A stretch of DNA of 64,000 bases, from the NCBI GenBank assembly GCA_022826805.1, contig JAJDUH010000071.1, positions 1 to 64,000 of the forward strand. Direction: 5' to 3'. The position numbers were made by a program, and so were the translations under genes. This document shows positions 27,146 to 38,300 of the stretch, one piece after another. The notes under the pieces were generated by a model. It worked only from the letters and a program-made list of their open reading frames with translations. It was not told the origin of the DNA and ran no database searches. Position 1 is the first letter of the stretch. Each line of letters opens with the position of its first letter. Source of the stretch: Candidatus Poribacteria bacterium. Its GTDB lineage: Bacteria; Poribacteria; WGA-4E; WGA-3G.

Positions 27146-27934
27146 ATGTCTAACGAGGACAAAAATGTGCGTTATATCAAACACCTAATCTTTTTATGTT
27201 TGCTGATTGGGAGTATTGCTGTAAATGGTGCCGCCACCTCTCTTGTTGAGAGTGAGAATCTCTCGCCTCAACCGTTACAGATTGGTGAAAAACTAACCTA
27301 TGATATTAGTTGGAAAAAATTACCTGCTGGAACAAGAACAGACTGGATCGCTAAAGAGGAAACGTTAAATGGGGAATCTGTTTATCATATCCGTTCTGAA
27401 ATGAAAACCCGAGCACTCTTCAGATTCTATAGTTTCCGTAATCAGCAAGAGACATACCTAAATCCTTCTACCCTCTCTCCTGTCCATTTTCGGAACCAGG
27501 TACAAGATCGGAAATATCGTGCCACCGTTGTGGTTGATTTCCGAGAGGGCGAAGCAGAATATAAAAAAACTTCCCAGCGCAATCCGAAGTCGGCTCAGAA
27601 ACACGAGGTGAAAACGCTAACAATGCCAGCTGGTACACAAGATGAACTATCGACGCTCTATTTTCTACGTTCTAAACACCTCGCACTCGGTAAAACGTAT
27701 TTTTTCCCGCTCCTTGTGAAGGGAAAAGTACAGAAGGTCACGCTCACCGTTGAGCGCACGGAGTTTGTTAAGAATAAGGCACTCGGCAGAGTTAGGACGC
27801 TCGTGTTGCGGACCTCGAAAGGTGATCGTTTCTGGCTTACGGACGATAAACGGCGGCTACCAGTCAAGATGGAAGCAGAAAGCAAAATAGGGCCACTCAA
27901 AGCCGTTTTAAGGAATGTTGAGTTTGCAAACTAA
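27146..27934 (+). CDS. DUF3108 family periplasmic protein
   Basis: The 262-residue protein has a Sec signal peptide (residues about 9-30). The body matches DUF3108: GEKLTYDISWKKLPAGTRTDWIA, the central ATVVVDFREGEAEYKKT, and a C-terminal beta repeat ending with RLPVKMEAESKIGPLKAVL. DUF3108 proteins are periplasmic and of unknown role. The 140-bp spacer upstream holds a TGTCTTAGCTTTACATTTCCC repeat, also seen at about 40630. It precedes mfd by 208 bp of repeat-type spacer. Confidence 0.82.
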   Translation: MSNEDKNVRYIKHLIFLCLLIGSIAVNGAATSLVESENLSPQPLQIGEKLTYDISWKKLPAGTRTDWIAKEETLNGESVYHIRSEMKTRALFRFYSFRNQQETYLNPSTLSPVHFRNQVQDRKYRATVVVDFREGEAEYKKTSQRNPKSAQKHEVKTLTMPAGTQDELSTLYFLRSKHLALGKTYFFPLLVKGKVQKVTLTVERTEFVKNKALGRVRTLVLRTSKGDRFWLTDDKRRLPVKMEAESKIGPLKAVLRNVEFAN

Positions 27935-28142
27935 GTCCGTAATAAAATTTTGTAGCCCAATAGGAGACCCACCCGTTCCTCGATAGGGGAAAGTTTCCTA
28001 AACGGGCTCTCTACGCGAGGTCTCCAATTTATCTTAAAAATGGTAGCCGGGATTTCCAACCTTGCCCGCTTTGAGTCGTAGGTTGGGTTGCGCGCAGCGA
28101 AACCCAACATCTGCCAGACTGACGACTGGTAACTGACAACTT

Positions 28143-31100
28143 ATGATAGAACTTTTACGTAAAACGGATAATTATCAGACGCTTGTGTCACGTCTTAAAG
28201 ACGGTCAGAAGCTCCCGTGGCTCAGAGGATTGGCGAACGCGTCTACTGCCTATCTTTTAGCAACGCTAATTGATGATTTCCCAGAAAGATCTTTCCTAAT
28301 TGTGCTGCCTTCACAGCGTGAAGCCGAACAGATACTTGAAGAGATCTGCACGTATCAGGCATATCCTGCTTTGGACATTACACCGATGTCTGATGCGTAT
28401 CCAGAACTTAATCTTTTCCCAGGATGGCATCGCAAATTCATTGAGGGGATTGCACCACCCAAAAATATCGTCGCAGATCGGATGCGATGTCTTGATCGCT
28501 TGCTCCATCAAAAACGGAGCGTCGTTGTCACGACAAGCCAAGCCATGCTTTACAAGCTGCCCTCGCGAACACGTTTGGCTGCCGCCTGTCGTGTCCTTAA
28601 TCTCGGCGACGAGATTGATCCAGACGACATTGCAGTCATGCTAATGTGTGGTGGGTACCAGAACGTTGAACTCGTAGAAGTCAAAGGTGAATTTGCGCGC
28701 AGAGGCGATATTTTAGATGTCTATCCACTTACCGCTGATGCTCCCATACGCATCGAATTTTTTGGAGATGAACTGGATGCAATCCGGGCATTTGATCCAG
28801 TTTCGCAACGTTCAACGGAATCTCTTGAATCCGTGACACTCACGCCCCTCCGCGAAATCTTTTCTATTGAGATGTCCATAGATTATTGGCGAACACAAAC
28901 GGATGCTCTCATTCGGGAAGGGGCAACACCCCAACTAAAAAATGCTATTTGGGAAATGACACAGCACCTAACAGAAAGCGCATCTTCTCACTATGGACTT
29001 GCCAGTTGTGACTTAAATAACGAAATTGATGCATTCTTGTCGATGCTTACTTCGGAAACCGAACTCCTCACAGATTACCTGTCTGATGACACGATTATCT
29101 GCTTGATTGAACCGCAGTGGCAGAAGCGGGAAGCAGTGCACATGCACGAGCAGATGCAGGAATCCTATAAACAAAAACTTGATGAATCTCATTTCGTCGT
29201 GCCACCCGATAAACTCTTGGTACCCTTTGAAACGCTTACTGCTCAAATCGAGAAGTATCCAATCATCTCTTCGTCTTTAGCACCTCCGCGTGAAATCACA
29301 GACAACAAATTCGTCCCACTGCCTTTTGAAATGAAGCCGCTCGCGTTACCATCTGGGAACTATCAAACGGTTATTAATCAGATGAAAACATGGACCCAGC
29401 AAGGACATCAAGTTCATCTCTTCTGTGAAACCCCACAGCAATCCAAGCGGGTGTCTGAAATTTTAGCCGAACGCGAGCTGCTGCCACCGGATATTGACAT
29501 CAGTGTAGGGGCAATCAGTCAAGGATTTCTCAATGAATCGCTGAATCTTGTTGTCATTTCTGAAGATGAACTTTTTGGAAATCGTCAGCACCGTCCAATT
29601 CGGCGTCGCTCTACCACAGATGGAACACCGATTCTCAGTCTTATTGATCTCAAGCCTGGAGACTATGTTGTTCACATCTCGCACGGTATTGCTATTTATG
29701 ATGGCATACGTCGGTTGGATATTGATGGCAAGTCGCAAGATTTTTTGATTCTCAAATACAGCGCAGACGATATCCTCTACGTGCCTACTTATCAAGTCGA
29801 TCTCGTCCAAAAGTACATCGGTAGCAAGAATGAAGCATACAAACCACGCCTTGATCGTCTCGGCGGCGTCGCTTGGCAGCGCCGAAAGGGACGTGTCAAA
29901 GCATCAATACAGGAAATGGCGGATGAACTCCTTAAGTTGTATGCGCTCCGACAGGCACGAACAGGGTATAGTTTCCCTGCTGAAATCCCTTGGCAAACCG
30001 AGTTTGAAGCCCTCTTTCCTTATCAGGAAACCAATGACCAACTCCAAGCCATCGAAGACGTTAAAACAGATATGGAAAGTGAACGACCGATGGATAGGCT
30101 TGTATGTGGTGACGTTGGATACGGAAAGACAGAGGTTGCTCTCCGTGCAGCCTTTAAAGCCGTCATGTCAGAAAAGCAGGTCGCGATTCTCGTTCCAACA
30201 ACTATTCTCGCACTCCAGCACTACGATACCTTTGAAAAACGTTTTCAATCTTTCCCTGTCCATGTCGAAATGCTAAACCGGTTCCGGACACCGAAGAAGG
30301 TAAAGCAGATTAAGGAAGGATTGGCAGAAGGTACTGTAGACATCGTTATTGGCACCCACAGCCTCCTCTCCAAAACGGTAAAGTTTGACAATCTCGGACT
30401 CCTTGTAGTTGATGAGGAGCATCGTTTTGGTGTTAAACACAAAGAGAAAATCAAACAGTTCAAAGAAACCATTGATGTGCTTACGTTGACTGCTACCCCG
30501 ATTCCCCGCACGCTCCACATGTCACTCGTCGGTATTCGGGATTTCAGCGTTATCAATACACCGCCAGCAGATCGATTGCCGATTCAGACCCAGGTCATGC
30601 CTTACGACTCCGAGATTATTCGAAACGCTATCACCGCAGAATTAAGTCGCGATGGACAGGTGTTCTTTGTTCACAATCGTGTTCAGGATATCCAGAGTAT
30701 TGCATTGGCTGTTCAGCAACTCGTACCCGAGGCACGCGTCGCTGTCGCACATGGGCAGATGCCAGAACGGGAATTGGAATCCGTTATGCTTGAGTTTGTC
30801 CGCCACAAACACGATATCCTCGTCTGTACAATGATTATTGAATCAGGACTGGATATACCCAATGTTAATACGATCCTAATTAATCGGGCAGATGCGCTCG
30901 GTTTGGCGCAACTCTATCAGTTACGTGGACGAGTCGGCAGAGCTACCGCGCAGGCTTACGGATATCTGTTCTATCCGCAGCATCACGCGATTACAGAAGG
31001 CGCACAGAAGCGACTCCGAGTTATTGAGGAATTCACCGACCTCGGTTCGGGTTTTAAAATAGCGCTTCGAGATCTCGAGATTCGCGGGACAGGGAATATC

Positions 31101-31646
31101 CTTGGGGCTGAACAGCATGGACATATCGTTACCGTCGGCTATGAACTTTATTGTAAACTCCTTGAAGAAGCAGTAATGGCACTAAAGGGTGAAAAGGTCG
31201 AGGAGACTGTCGAGACACGCATCAGTTTGCCTATTGAGGCGTATCTCCCCGACGACTACGTGCCAGACAGCCGCCAAAAGGTCTCTGTCTACAAAAAAAT
31301 TGCTGGACTAAAAGACAGTGATGCAATCATGGAACTCCGCGAGGAACTTCAAGACCGCTACGGCTCTATTCCTGAACCCGTTGAAATGTTGCTTGAAGTT
31401 GCAAGCCTTAAGCAGCTCAGTAACCGCTTGGGTATCACCGCTGTTGTTGCTGGAAAGGAACAAGTGAAGGTTACATTTGAGGAACAAAACCCACGAATTA
31501 ATGTGAAGAAATTTGTTGAAATAGTACACCAAAATAAGAACCTTCAGTTGCAACCACCCGCGCAACTCAGAATTCGCATGCCAGGGATGACTGGCGCAAA
31601 TATGTTAACCGAACTGCAGCAAACTTTGCAGTTGTTTATTGAATAA
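28143..31646 (+). CDS. mfd: Transcription-repair coupling factor Mfd
   Basis: The 1167-residue protein displaces RNA polymerase stalled at lesions and recruits the nucleotide-excision repair proteins. Seen in order: an N-terminal UvrB-homology module (GDILDVYPLTADAPIRIEFFGDE), the RNA polymerase-interacting domain, the helicase core with Walker A GDVGYGKTE (656-664), DEEH box (757-760), TATPIPRTL (motif III), the QLRGRVGRA motif VI, the TRG-type segment and the C-terminal D7 domain. Length is normal. A repeat of the CTGACGACTGGTAACTGACAAC type abuts the ATG and no Shine-Dalgarno is clear. Three isomerase genes follow, an arrangement seen in several phyla. Confidence 0.97.
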   Translation: MIELLRKTDNYQTLVSRLKDGQKLPWLRGLANASTAYLLATLIDDFPERSFLIVLPSQREAEQILEEICTYQAYPALDITPMSDAYPELNLFPGWHRKFIEGIAPPKNIVADRMRCLDRLLHQKRSVVVTTSQAMLYKLPSRTRLAAACRVLNLGDEIDPDDIAVMLMCGGYQNVELVEVKGEFARRGDILDVYPLTADAPIRIEFFGDELDAIRAFDPVSQRSTESLESVTLTPLREIFSIEMSIDYWRTQTDALIREGATPQLKNAIWEMTQHLTESASSHYGLASCDLNNEIDAFLSMLTSETELLTDYLSDDTIICLIEPQWQKREAVHMHEQMQESYKQKLDESHFVVPPDKLLVPFETLTAQIEKYPIISSSLAPPREITDNKFVPLPFEMKPLALPSGNYQTVINQMKTWTQQGHQVHLFCETPQQSKRVSEILAERELLPPDIDISVGAISQGFLNESLNLVVISEDELFGNRQHRPIRRRSTTDGTPILSLIDLKPGDYVVHISHGIAIYDGIRRLDIDGKSQDFLILKYSADDILYVPTYQVDLVQKYIGSKNEAYKPRLDRLGGVAWQRRKGRVKASIQEMADELLKLYALRQARTGYSFPAEIPWQTEFEALFPYQETNDQLQAIEDVKTDMESERPMDRLVCGDVGYGKTEVALRAAFKAVMSEKQVAILVPTTILALQHYDTFEKRFQSFPVHVEMLNRFRTPKKVKQIKEGLAEGTVDIVIGTHSLLSKTVKFDNLGLLVVDEEHRFGVKHKEKIKQFKETIDVLTLTATPIPRTLHMSLVGIRDFSVINTPPADRLPIQTQVMPYDSEIIRNAITAELSRDGQVFFVHNRVQDIQSIALAVQQLVPEARVAVAHGQMPERELESVMLEFVRHKHDILVCTMIIESGLDIPNVNTILINRADALGLAQLYQLRGRVGRATAQAYGYLFYPQHHAITEGAQKRLRVIEEFTDLGSGFKIALRDLEIRGTGNILGAEQHGHIVTVGYELYCKLLEEAVMALKGEKVEETVETRISLPIEAYLPDDYVPDSRQKVSVYKKIAGLKDSDAIMELREELQDRYGSIPEPVEMLLEVASLKQLSNRLGITAVVAGKEQVKVTFEEQNPRINVKKFVEIVHQNKNLQLQPPAQLRIRMPGMTGANMLTELQQTLQLFIE

Positions 31647-31790
31647 GCGTAAAAGCGAAAGGTCAACGAAAAAGACGTGCTACGCGCGTTATCCAAAGCG
31701 CGTAAGCCCAACCAACGGACGGGCTGGGTATACGGAAAGGTCCTTCATTTTCCAAACCGACCCGACCGAACCGCAAGGAACATTAAAAAT

Positions 31791-32762
31791 ATGAAAAAAA
31801 CGATTACTATTTTTGTAATTGTCATTATGACCTGCCTACTCACATGGCGGTTTGTTCAGTCCGATGGTCATGAACAATCCATGCCGGCTGTGGACGAAAG
31901 CCAGGTAATTTTGGCAGCCTACAAATGGAACGACAAATCCTATGAGATCTCGCTGGCAGACTTAAACGCCGCCATCGCTGAATTGCCTGTCTACCGGCAA
32001 CAGAACTATGAGAACAGAGAGGATAAAGCCGAGTATCTCGAGGAATTAATAGAGGAACGTCTCAAAATCCTACGGGCTACTGATGAAGGGTTTGATACGC
32101 TCCCTGAACACCTCAAGAAGCTCGAGGATTATACGCATCAGCTCATGGTTGAGAAATTAACCGAGGCTGAAGTCGATGCCAAGGTCGTCTATACCGATGA
32201 AGAGCTCATGGCTTATTATCAAGAAAATCTCAGTGAGTATATTGAGGATGCCAAAGTTCGCGCAACCTGCATCTCACTCGACGATGAAGACCTTGCTTAT
32301 GAAACGCTTGATGCTATCAAAGCTGGAAAGGATATCGTTGAGATGGCAAAGGAACTCTCCGAAGCTGGAAAACTTGCTTCTGGACCCGGCACTAATCGCG
32401 ATGATCCCGGCAATACCTATTTCTTCTCGAAAGCCGCTTCCGCGCGTTGGTCAGAATTCATTGAAGCCGCCTTCGCGTTAGAGGTCGGCGAAATGACAGA
32501 TGCTGTCTTTGAAACCGAGGTTAACGACGCAGTCTTCTACCTCATCTTCCGTAAAGAGGAACATCAGCCTGACCGTCAGCAGGAATTCGAGGAAGTTAAA
32601 GATGATATTGTACGGACCATTGAACGCGAAAAGAAGCGGGAACGTATCAACGAGTGGGTCGAAGAAATCTCGGCAAGAGGCAAACTGCAGACCTATCCTG
32701 AAAATATTCCAGAGCCACCGCAACCTGAAGAAGAAGCGGAGACCGAGGCGTCAGACGAATAG
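31791..32762 (+). CDS. Membrane-anchored peptidyl-prolyl cis-trans isomerase-like protein (SurA/PpiC-type), first paralogue
   Basis: The 323-residue protein starts at the ATG at 31791 (AAGGA about 13 nt upstream). The frame extends back to a GTG at 31677, but the added residues resemble no signal. Residues 1-20 are a signal/anchor. Residues about 35-150 form a helical chaperone domain with many charged residues. Residues about 155-260 resemble a parvulin domain (KVRATCISL, ISLDDEDLAYETLDAIKAGKDIVEMAKELS, FFSKAASARWSEFIEAAFALEVGEMTDAV). The C-terminus is Glu-rich. It is likely a periplasmic folding factor. A paralogue follows at 32833; the two share the order chaperone, then parvulin-like domain. 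Confidence 0.82.
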   Translation: MKKTITIFVIVIMTCLLTWRFVQSDGHEQSMPAVDESQVILAAYKWNDKSYEISLADLNAAIAELPVYRQQNYENREDKAEYLEELIEERLKILRATDEGFDTLPEHLKKLEDYTHQLMVEKLTEAEVDAKVVYTDEELMAYYQENLSEYIEDAKVRATCISLDDEDLAYETLDAIKAGKDIVEMAKELSEAGKLASGPGTNRDDPGNTYFFSKAASARWSEFIEAAFALEVGEMTDAVFETEVNDAVFYLIFRKEEHQPDRQQEFEEVKDDIVRTIEREKKRERINEWVEEISARGKLQTYPENIPEPPQPEEEAETEASDE

Positions 32763-32832
32763 TCTATTCCCATTTTGTGGAAGCAACCTCCAGTTCTAAA
32801 ACTGGGCGGAGAAAAGGAGTTAGAATAAAATA

Positions 32833-33903
32833 ATGCTCACAAGAATGATAACCTTCATGGGCAAAATGGATAACCGAAATCCGAAGTCAGCCCATAGCAA
32901 TCAGCGTACGGGACAGAAGCAATTCTCGGTTATCTCCCTACTTTTACTCGCGGTTATTGCTATACACCCCGTCTTCTACAGTTGTGGGGACAAGGCAATC
33001 GGTGCCGATGGCACTGTCATCGCAGAATTTGAATGGAACGGCAAGCAGCACATCACGCTTGAAGAGATGCAGCAAGAGATTAGCGAACTTCCAGAATACA
33101 AGCAGCGGCAGTATCAGGACAAAGAGGGCTTGGAAACCTATATGCTCCTTATGGCGGAGAGCCGCTTGATTCTTAACCTCGCTCGCGACCAAGGACTCAA
33201 TGAAGATCCGGAAATTCTCAAGAAGGTCCAAGACTATCTCCATGAGTTGATGGTTAAGAAAATTACCGCTCAGGAAATTGACGATAAACTTGCTTTGAAC
33301 GAGCAGGACCACCTCGAATACTACGAAGCGCATAAGGAAGACTACGTCCGTCCTGAACAGGTCAGGCTTATGTGTATTACCCTTACCGATAAGGTGCGAG
33401 CAGACGAAACTTACGCCCAAATCACAGGCGGAAGAGACATAGCCGAAGTCGCTCAGGAACTTTCCGACAAGGGTGAACTCGTCGGCCCCGGTGCAAATCC
33501 TGCCAGCCCTGGCGATACCGACTATATCAGTCGAGAATCCTTTCCAGCTGGAACCGAACCTTTCTTAGATGCAGCCTTCGCCGCTGAGATCGGCGCGATG
33601 CATGATGGTGTTATTGAAGTTGATGTCCAAGGACAGATGTACTACATGATGTTCCGCAAGGATGAAGCGCGTGATGCTTATCAGAAGCCTTTTGATGAAG
33701 AGGACGTCCGTAGAAATGTAGAACGCAAGGTTGAGCGCGAAAAACGGCAGGCACTCATGGATGAGTGGATTCGCCAGCTCCGCGAGCGTGCTGAAGTCAA
33801 AACCTATATCGATCGCATTCCAGAGGCACCCTCCGAGGAGGAAGCGGCTGAGGATGAACCCAAAGCAGAAGAAACACCTGCTGAGGGAGAACCTGAAGAA
33901 TAG
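32833..33903 (+). CDS. Lipoprotein peptidyl-prolyl isomerase-like protein (SurA/PpiC-type), second paralogue
   Basis: The 356-residue protein has a long, basic N-terminal leader (residues 1-30) before the hydrophobic signal, with a lipobox YSCG (C51). This leader is odd for a lipoprotein; an internal ATG at 32866 would shorten it. The chaperone-like and parvulin-like domains run parallel to the first paralogue (VRLMCITLTDKVRADETYAQITGGRDIAEVAQELSDKGELVGPGANPASPGDTDYISRESF), and the C-terminus is acidic (EEAAEDEPKAEETPAEGE). Gene order and similarity suggest a tandem duplication. Confidence 0.8.
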   Translation: MLTRMITFMGKMDNRNPKSAHSNQRTGQKQFSVISLLLLAVIAIHPVFYSCGDKAIGADGTVIAEFEWNGKQHITLEEMQQEISELPEYKQRQYQDKEGLETYMLLMAESRLILNLARDQGLNEDPEILKKVQDYLHELMVKKITAQEIDDKLALNEQDHLEYYEAHKEDYVRPEQVRLMCITLTDKVRADETYAQITGGRDIAEVAQELSDKGELVGPGANPASPGDTDYISRESFPAGTEPFLDAAFAAEIGAMHDGVIEVDVQGQMYYMMFRKDEARDAYQKPFDEEDVRRNVERKVEREKRQALMDEWIRQLRERAEVKTYIDRIPEAPSEEEAAEDEPKAEETPAEGEPEE

Positions 33904-34063
33904 TAGTTGGCGATTGGCGGCTTGCTGTTAGTAGTTGGTAGTCAGCAGTCAGTAAGAGGACTCTATTTTCTTAGAATGACTCTTCACCGGCTGCTGATAG
34001 CCATTTGTTATCTGCTAATTGCCAATTGCTAATCGCTATTCGCCTTAAATAGGAGGTATGCAC

Positions 34064-35368
34064 ATGGTCTATAAAACGGCTGCCTATCTCACCATTTGTC
34101 TGCTGCTCATTACTTATGGGCTAACAACCGGCACTGCCCGCACTTTCGACAAAATCGTCGCTTACGTCAATGACGATATTGTAACCAAACGGGAACTCGA
34201 TGTCTTAGTGAACCAGCGCGCAGTGGAACTTCAGCAGATTTATCGTTTTAGTGAACGAGAAGCACGCAGCGAAGCTGAACGACAACGCCAAGAACTCCTT
34301 GACCGTCTGATCCGTCAGATGCTGCTGTTGGAGGCAGCGCTAACATTGAAAATCACTGTTAACGACGCAGAAGTCGAGCAGTACATCCAGGAATTTAAAA
34401 ATAGATACCAGATTGCAACCGACCAGGAATTCAAAGAACAATTAAATAAAGAGGGTATGACGCTCGTCGCTTTTCGTGAACAAGCAGAACGCAATCTTAA
34501 AGCCGAGAAACTTGTGATGGGGAGAATTGTCCCTCGATTGCAGGTGCGGGACAGCGAGATCCAAACATTTTTTGAGGAGAATCGAGATCAATTGCCCGTT
34601 AAATCCGATAAAGTGGATCTGCGGCACATCTTTATCGCTTTTGAACCGACCCAAGTTGATCGGGATACGGCTTACAGCAACGTTAAGAAAGTTCGCAACG
34701 AAGTCTTAACGGAGGGTGCTGATTTTGAAGATATCGCGAAGCGTTACACTTCAGAGCAAAACCCTACTTCACAGGCTGGGATCCTCATAGAAGCTACCAC
34801 TGATGAACTCAGCAGATTTCCGAACATATTTCAGGACGTACTAACAAATTTAGCAGCCGGTGAGGTGAGTGAACCCATTGAAGGAAACGAAGGGCTCTAC
34901 CTTTTTAAAGTTGAGACAAAAGACGATAAAATGACCGCCTTTCGTTACCTCATCGTACCACTTGAAATTAGCTCGGAGGCGATGCAAGCCGCACGCCAGC
35001 GTAGCGTTGAGATTTTCAAAAAATTAGAAAACGGAGAAGATTTTAATACACTCGCCAAGACAAATTCCGATGATACCGATACGCGAGAAAATGGAGGCTA
35101 TCTTGGAGTTCGATCCTTATCCGATCTTAATCCCAATACCCGTAGAATCATTGAACCTCTGGCAGCGGGTGCTTATAGTAATCCCCATGAAACCGAGTCT
35201 GGACTCCACATTTTCATGGTGGACGAGCGAAACAGTCCAGACCTCACTGATGCTGAGAAGCGACAGATTATTTCTATACTCCGTCAGCAGCGCTTTCAGG
35301 AAGAATGGAACGCATACACCGACAGTCTCATCGCGAATGCTTACATCGAAATTAAATTGAAAGAGTAA
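34064..35368 (+). CDS. SurA-like periplasmic chaperone and peptidyl-prolyl isomerase
   Basis: The 434-residue protein fits SurA: signal peptide, SurA N-terminal domain (IVAYVNDDIVTKRELDVLVNQRAVELQQ), a first parvulin (VDLRHIFIAFEPTQVDRDTAYSNV...IAKRYTSEQ) and a second parvulin (FRYLIVPLEISSEAMQAARQRSVEIFKKLENGEDFNTLAKTNSDD...NGGYLG). The AGGAGG at 34051 is only 1 nt from an ATG at 34058 but 7 nt from the ATG at 34064, so 34064 is used. SurA chaperones outer-membrane proteins, above all LptD, whose gene follows after 8 bp. That adjacency mirrors the lptD-surA pairing in Escherichia coli. Confidence 0.92.
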   Translation: MVYKTAAYLTICLLLITYGLTTGTARTFDKIVAYVNDDIVTKRELDVLVNQRAVELQQIYRFSEREARSEAERQRQELLDRLIRQMLLLEAALTLKITVNDAEVEQYIQEFKNRYQIATDQEFKEQLNKEGMTLVAFREQAERNLKAEKLVMGRIVPRLQVRDSEIQTFFEENRDQLPVKSDKVDLRHIFIAFEPTQVDRDTAYSNVKKVRNEVLTEGADFEDIAKRYTSEQNPTSQAGILIEATTDELSRFPNIFQDVLTNLAAGEVSEPIEGNEGLYLFKVETKDDKMTAFRYLIVPLEISSEAMQAARQRSVEIFKKLENGEDFNTLAKTNSDDTDTRENGGYLGVRSLSDLNPNTRRIIEPLAAGAYSNPHETESGLHIFMVDERNSPDLTDAEKRQIISILRQQRFQEEWNAYTDSLIANAYIEIKLKE

Positions 35369-35376
35369 GAAGATAC

Positions 35377-38300
35377 GTGAAAAAGAGCCAACCCGATTTG
35401 CCTACCTATAACCAACATCGATACTCCAAGAAAAGGTGCTTAGGTACAGGAAATGCTGCATCGCGCCGACGCTCTGTTCTTGTAAATTTCCTTTCGATAT
35501 CGCGCATAAGCGTCGGTATTTTAGCGGTTGTGTGTTTCTTCTCTCCGCTACAGGTGCTTATCGCACAGGAGGAACCACAACAGGAACAAGCACCCGCTCA
35601 AACACCTGCTGAAGAAACTCAGGAACCCGACGCTGCAGAAGGAACGCAAGAGGAAGCACCCGCTCAAACACCGGCTGACGGAACAACTCAGGAACCCGAT
35701 GCTACAGAGGAAACAGAGGAAGAAGGATCCGTCTCTGAACGGTTGAATCCAGAAACCGATGTCCCTGAAGAAGGCACGGTAATTGGTGATGGCGACAATG
35801 TGTCGATGGTGGATAATTTTGTTTCGCTTCACGGAAACGCCCTTGTTAAATTCGAGGATGTCATCCTGCGAGCCGACCACATCTGGGCTGATTTCGATGA
35901 CAATCTCATGCGCGCTTCGGGGAATGTTCATCTGAAGGTCGGTGATGAAGAAACCTACTCCGATGAACTCGTCTTCAATCTTGAAAACAAAAAGGGGATC
36001 GCCAGAGATGGATTTACGTATAGTGATCCTTGGTACTTTGGCGGCAGTGAGATCTTTAAGATAGAGGAAAATAAATCTTATGTCCGCGGCGCGACTTTAA
36101 CGACCTGTTCCCTGGAACATCCGCACTACTATTTTAGCGTCACTGAAGTCATCGTTCGAATGAATGAGGAGCTAATTGCCAAGAACATTGTCTTACGCAT
36201 TGGTGGATTTCCGCTCTTCTATTTTCCTGCTATTCGTCGAGATCTTCGTAAAGGAAAGATTGCCAAGATTATCGTCAAAGTCGGAACTGATAGTTATCAG
36301 GGCCCCTACCTCAGCATTATCCAACCGCTTGTACGCAAACGCCGCTACGATGCAGCGCTCCTTTACGACAGAAGCGCGCGACGCGGACAAGGGGTCGGAT
36401 TTGAAGGAAAGTATCGCTTTAATGATACAAAATTTCAAGAAATACACATCCCTATTCCTCCTGATGCAACGCCGAATCAACGCACCAAATTGGAAGAGAA
36501 GGCGCAGGAATTACAAGACCGCCTCGACGGAGAATATGATCGTTATTGGCTAAAGCAGCTTTTCCTTGAATATAAAATCACCGATGACGATGTAAAACGT
36601 GCTAAAGAGCGCGCCGAGGAAATCCGCACGCAGACCTTAGAGGAAGCCGCCGATTTCGCACAAATCGCACAAAGCAACTCTGACCACTCCGATACCCGCT
36701 ACGAAGGCGGTGATATAGGGTTCCTTGTTCCCGGTGAAACCGATGAAGATGGTAACCCAAAACTCGATCCTGTGCTGGAGGAAGCCGCCTTCGCTTTACA
36801 AGAAGGCGAAATTAGTTCTGTCGTACAAACTGAATCCGCTTTTCATATCCTTAAGGCAGATCGTGTTATTGACGTTTACGGTGAACGTGAAGTCAAACTC
36901 CGTCGTATTGACATCAACATCACCGCAAGCGAAGAAACCGAAACGATGCTTCGCGAATTAGCCGATGATCTGCTACTGCATGCCCATGAAGGTGAAACCT
37001 TTGAAGCACTTAAAGAACGTGCCGAGGTCCTCTCTGATTATGTTAATACGACCCTAACCGAGATCAATGAAGGGGAAGGCATGATGCTAAATGAGATGGC
37101 GTCTTCTTGGCAATACTCCGTCAGACGTATGGAAAATCCTGGCGATGTAACTGAACGCCGTCCGGTTTCCACACCAGAAGGATTATACATCTTTCAATTA
37201 ATCGAAAAAGAGCAAACCCCTTCTTTTGAAGCACTCGCTGAAGGATTCGAGGCGGAATGGGATGCTTTTTACGAAGACATAATGAATCCCGCACCAGAGG
37301 AGACAGATGAGGATACTGATACAGAAGAATCCAAATCCGGTGATGTAGAAGAAGATACTGATGCCCCACCTACAGTCCCGGAAGCGACACAGGCAATTGA
37401 TACGACTGATACAGACACGGAAATTCAAAATGCCGAGGTAGTTACACCAGAGGATGAACAAGAAGACGAGGCACAGGAAGAAATCCAAGAGACGGAAACA
37501 ACTGAGAATCAAGAAGGTGTTGCACCTCAAGAGGAAACCCAAGAAGCAGAGGCAACTGAACCAGAAGGTGAACAAGAAAGTGAGTCCCAAGAAGGCACCG
37601 AAGACGCAGAAGCAGCTAAGTTAGAAGGTGAACAGGAAGGCGAGGCACAGGACGAAGATGTAACCGACTCGGACGAAGAGGCCGAAGAAGAGGAAGCCGA
37701 AGAAGGTGTTTATAGGAAGCACGGCTTTCGCGGGAGGTGGGAAGACCCGAGTGCCGTGGCTTCGGAAGCACAACGGTTATATGCCGGGGACCACAGTACG
37801 CGCCCCATTCGAACGAGTAAGTCATTTCGACTTATCAAAATTGATCGAAAGCGAGCATATCGAGGAGACATCTACCTCTACGGTGCTGACCGCTACTCTT
37901 ACGAACGGCAGAACGCAACCCGGATCGGTAGAAGTTGGATTATGCGGTGGGCACATACCCAATCCTTCTTTACCCCTTGGGACAGCCGAGAAGCCGGCAG
38001 ACGTCCTATCAGTTTTAACGGTAGGACAGAACTGCGCGCCCTTAACTACAAAGAGGAATTGCAGCTCCCCGGTGAATCTACACTCAACACTTTCGGAATA
38101 CTCACCTATGGTACTGCTTTCTCTGCATTTAGTCCACAGGATGTTGATGAGGACGGCAATCTCAGGTTTTCGCGCGAAACTATCGGGGACTTCACTGGCA
38201 GGCTTGAAGTTCGGCACATTCACGATTTCACGGATGAAGGCACCCCGTCGTTGCAGAAACTCCCACAACTCACTTTGAACTTTTCACGGATGCGTCTGAG

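Noticed and set aside
37198..37590. Leu/Phe/Cys-rich frame antisense to the acidic LptD region
   Set aside because: A shadow of the GAA-rich coding strand; its hydrophobic look comes from the reversed Glu codons.
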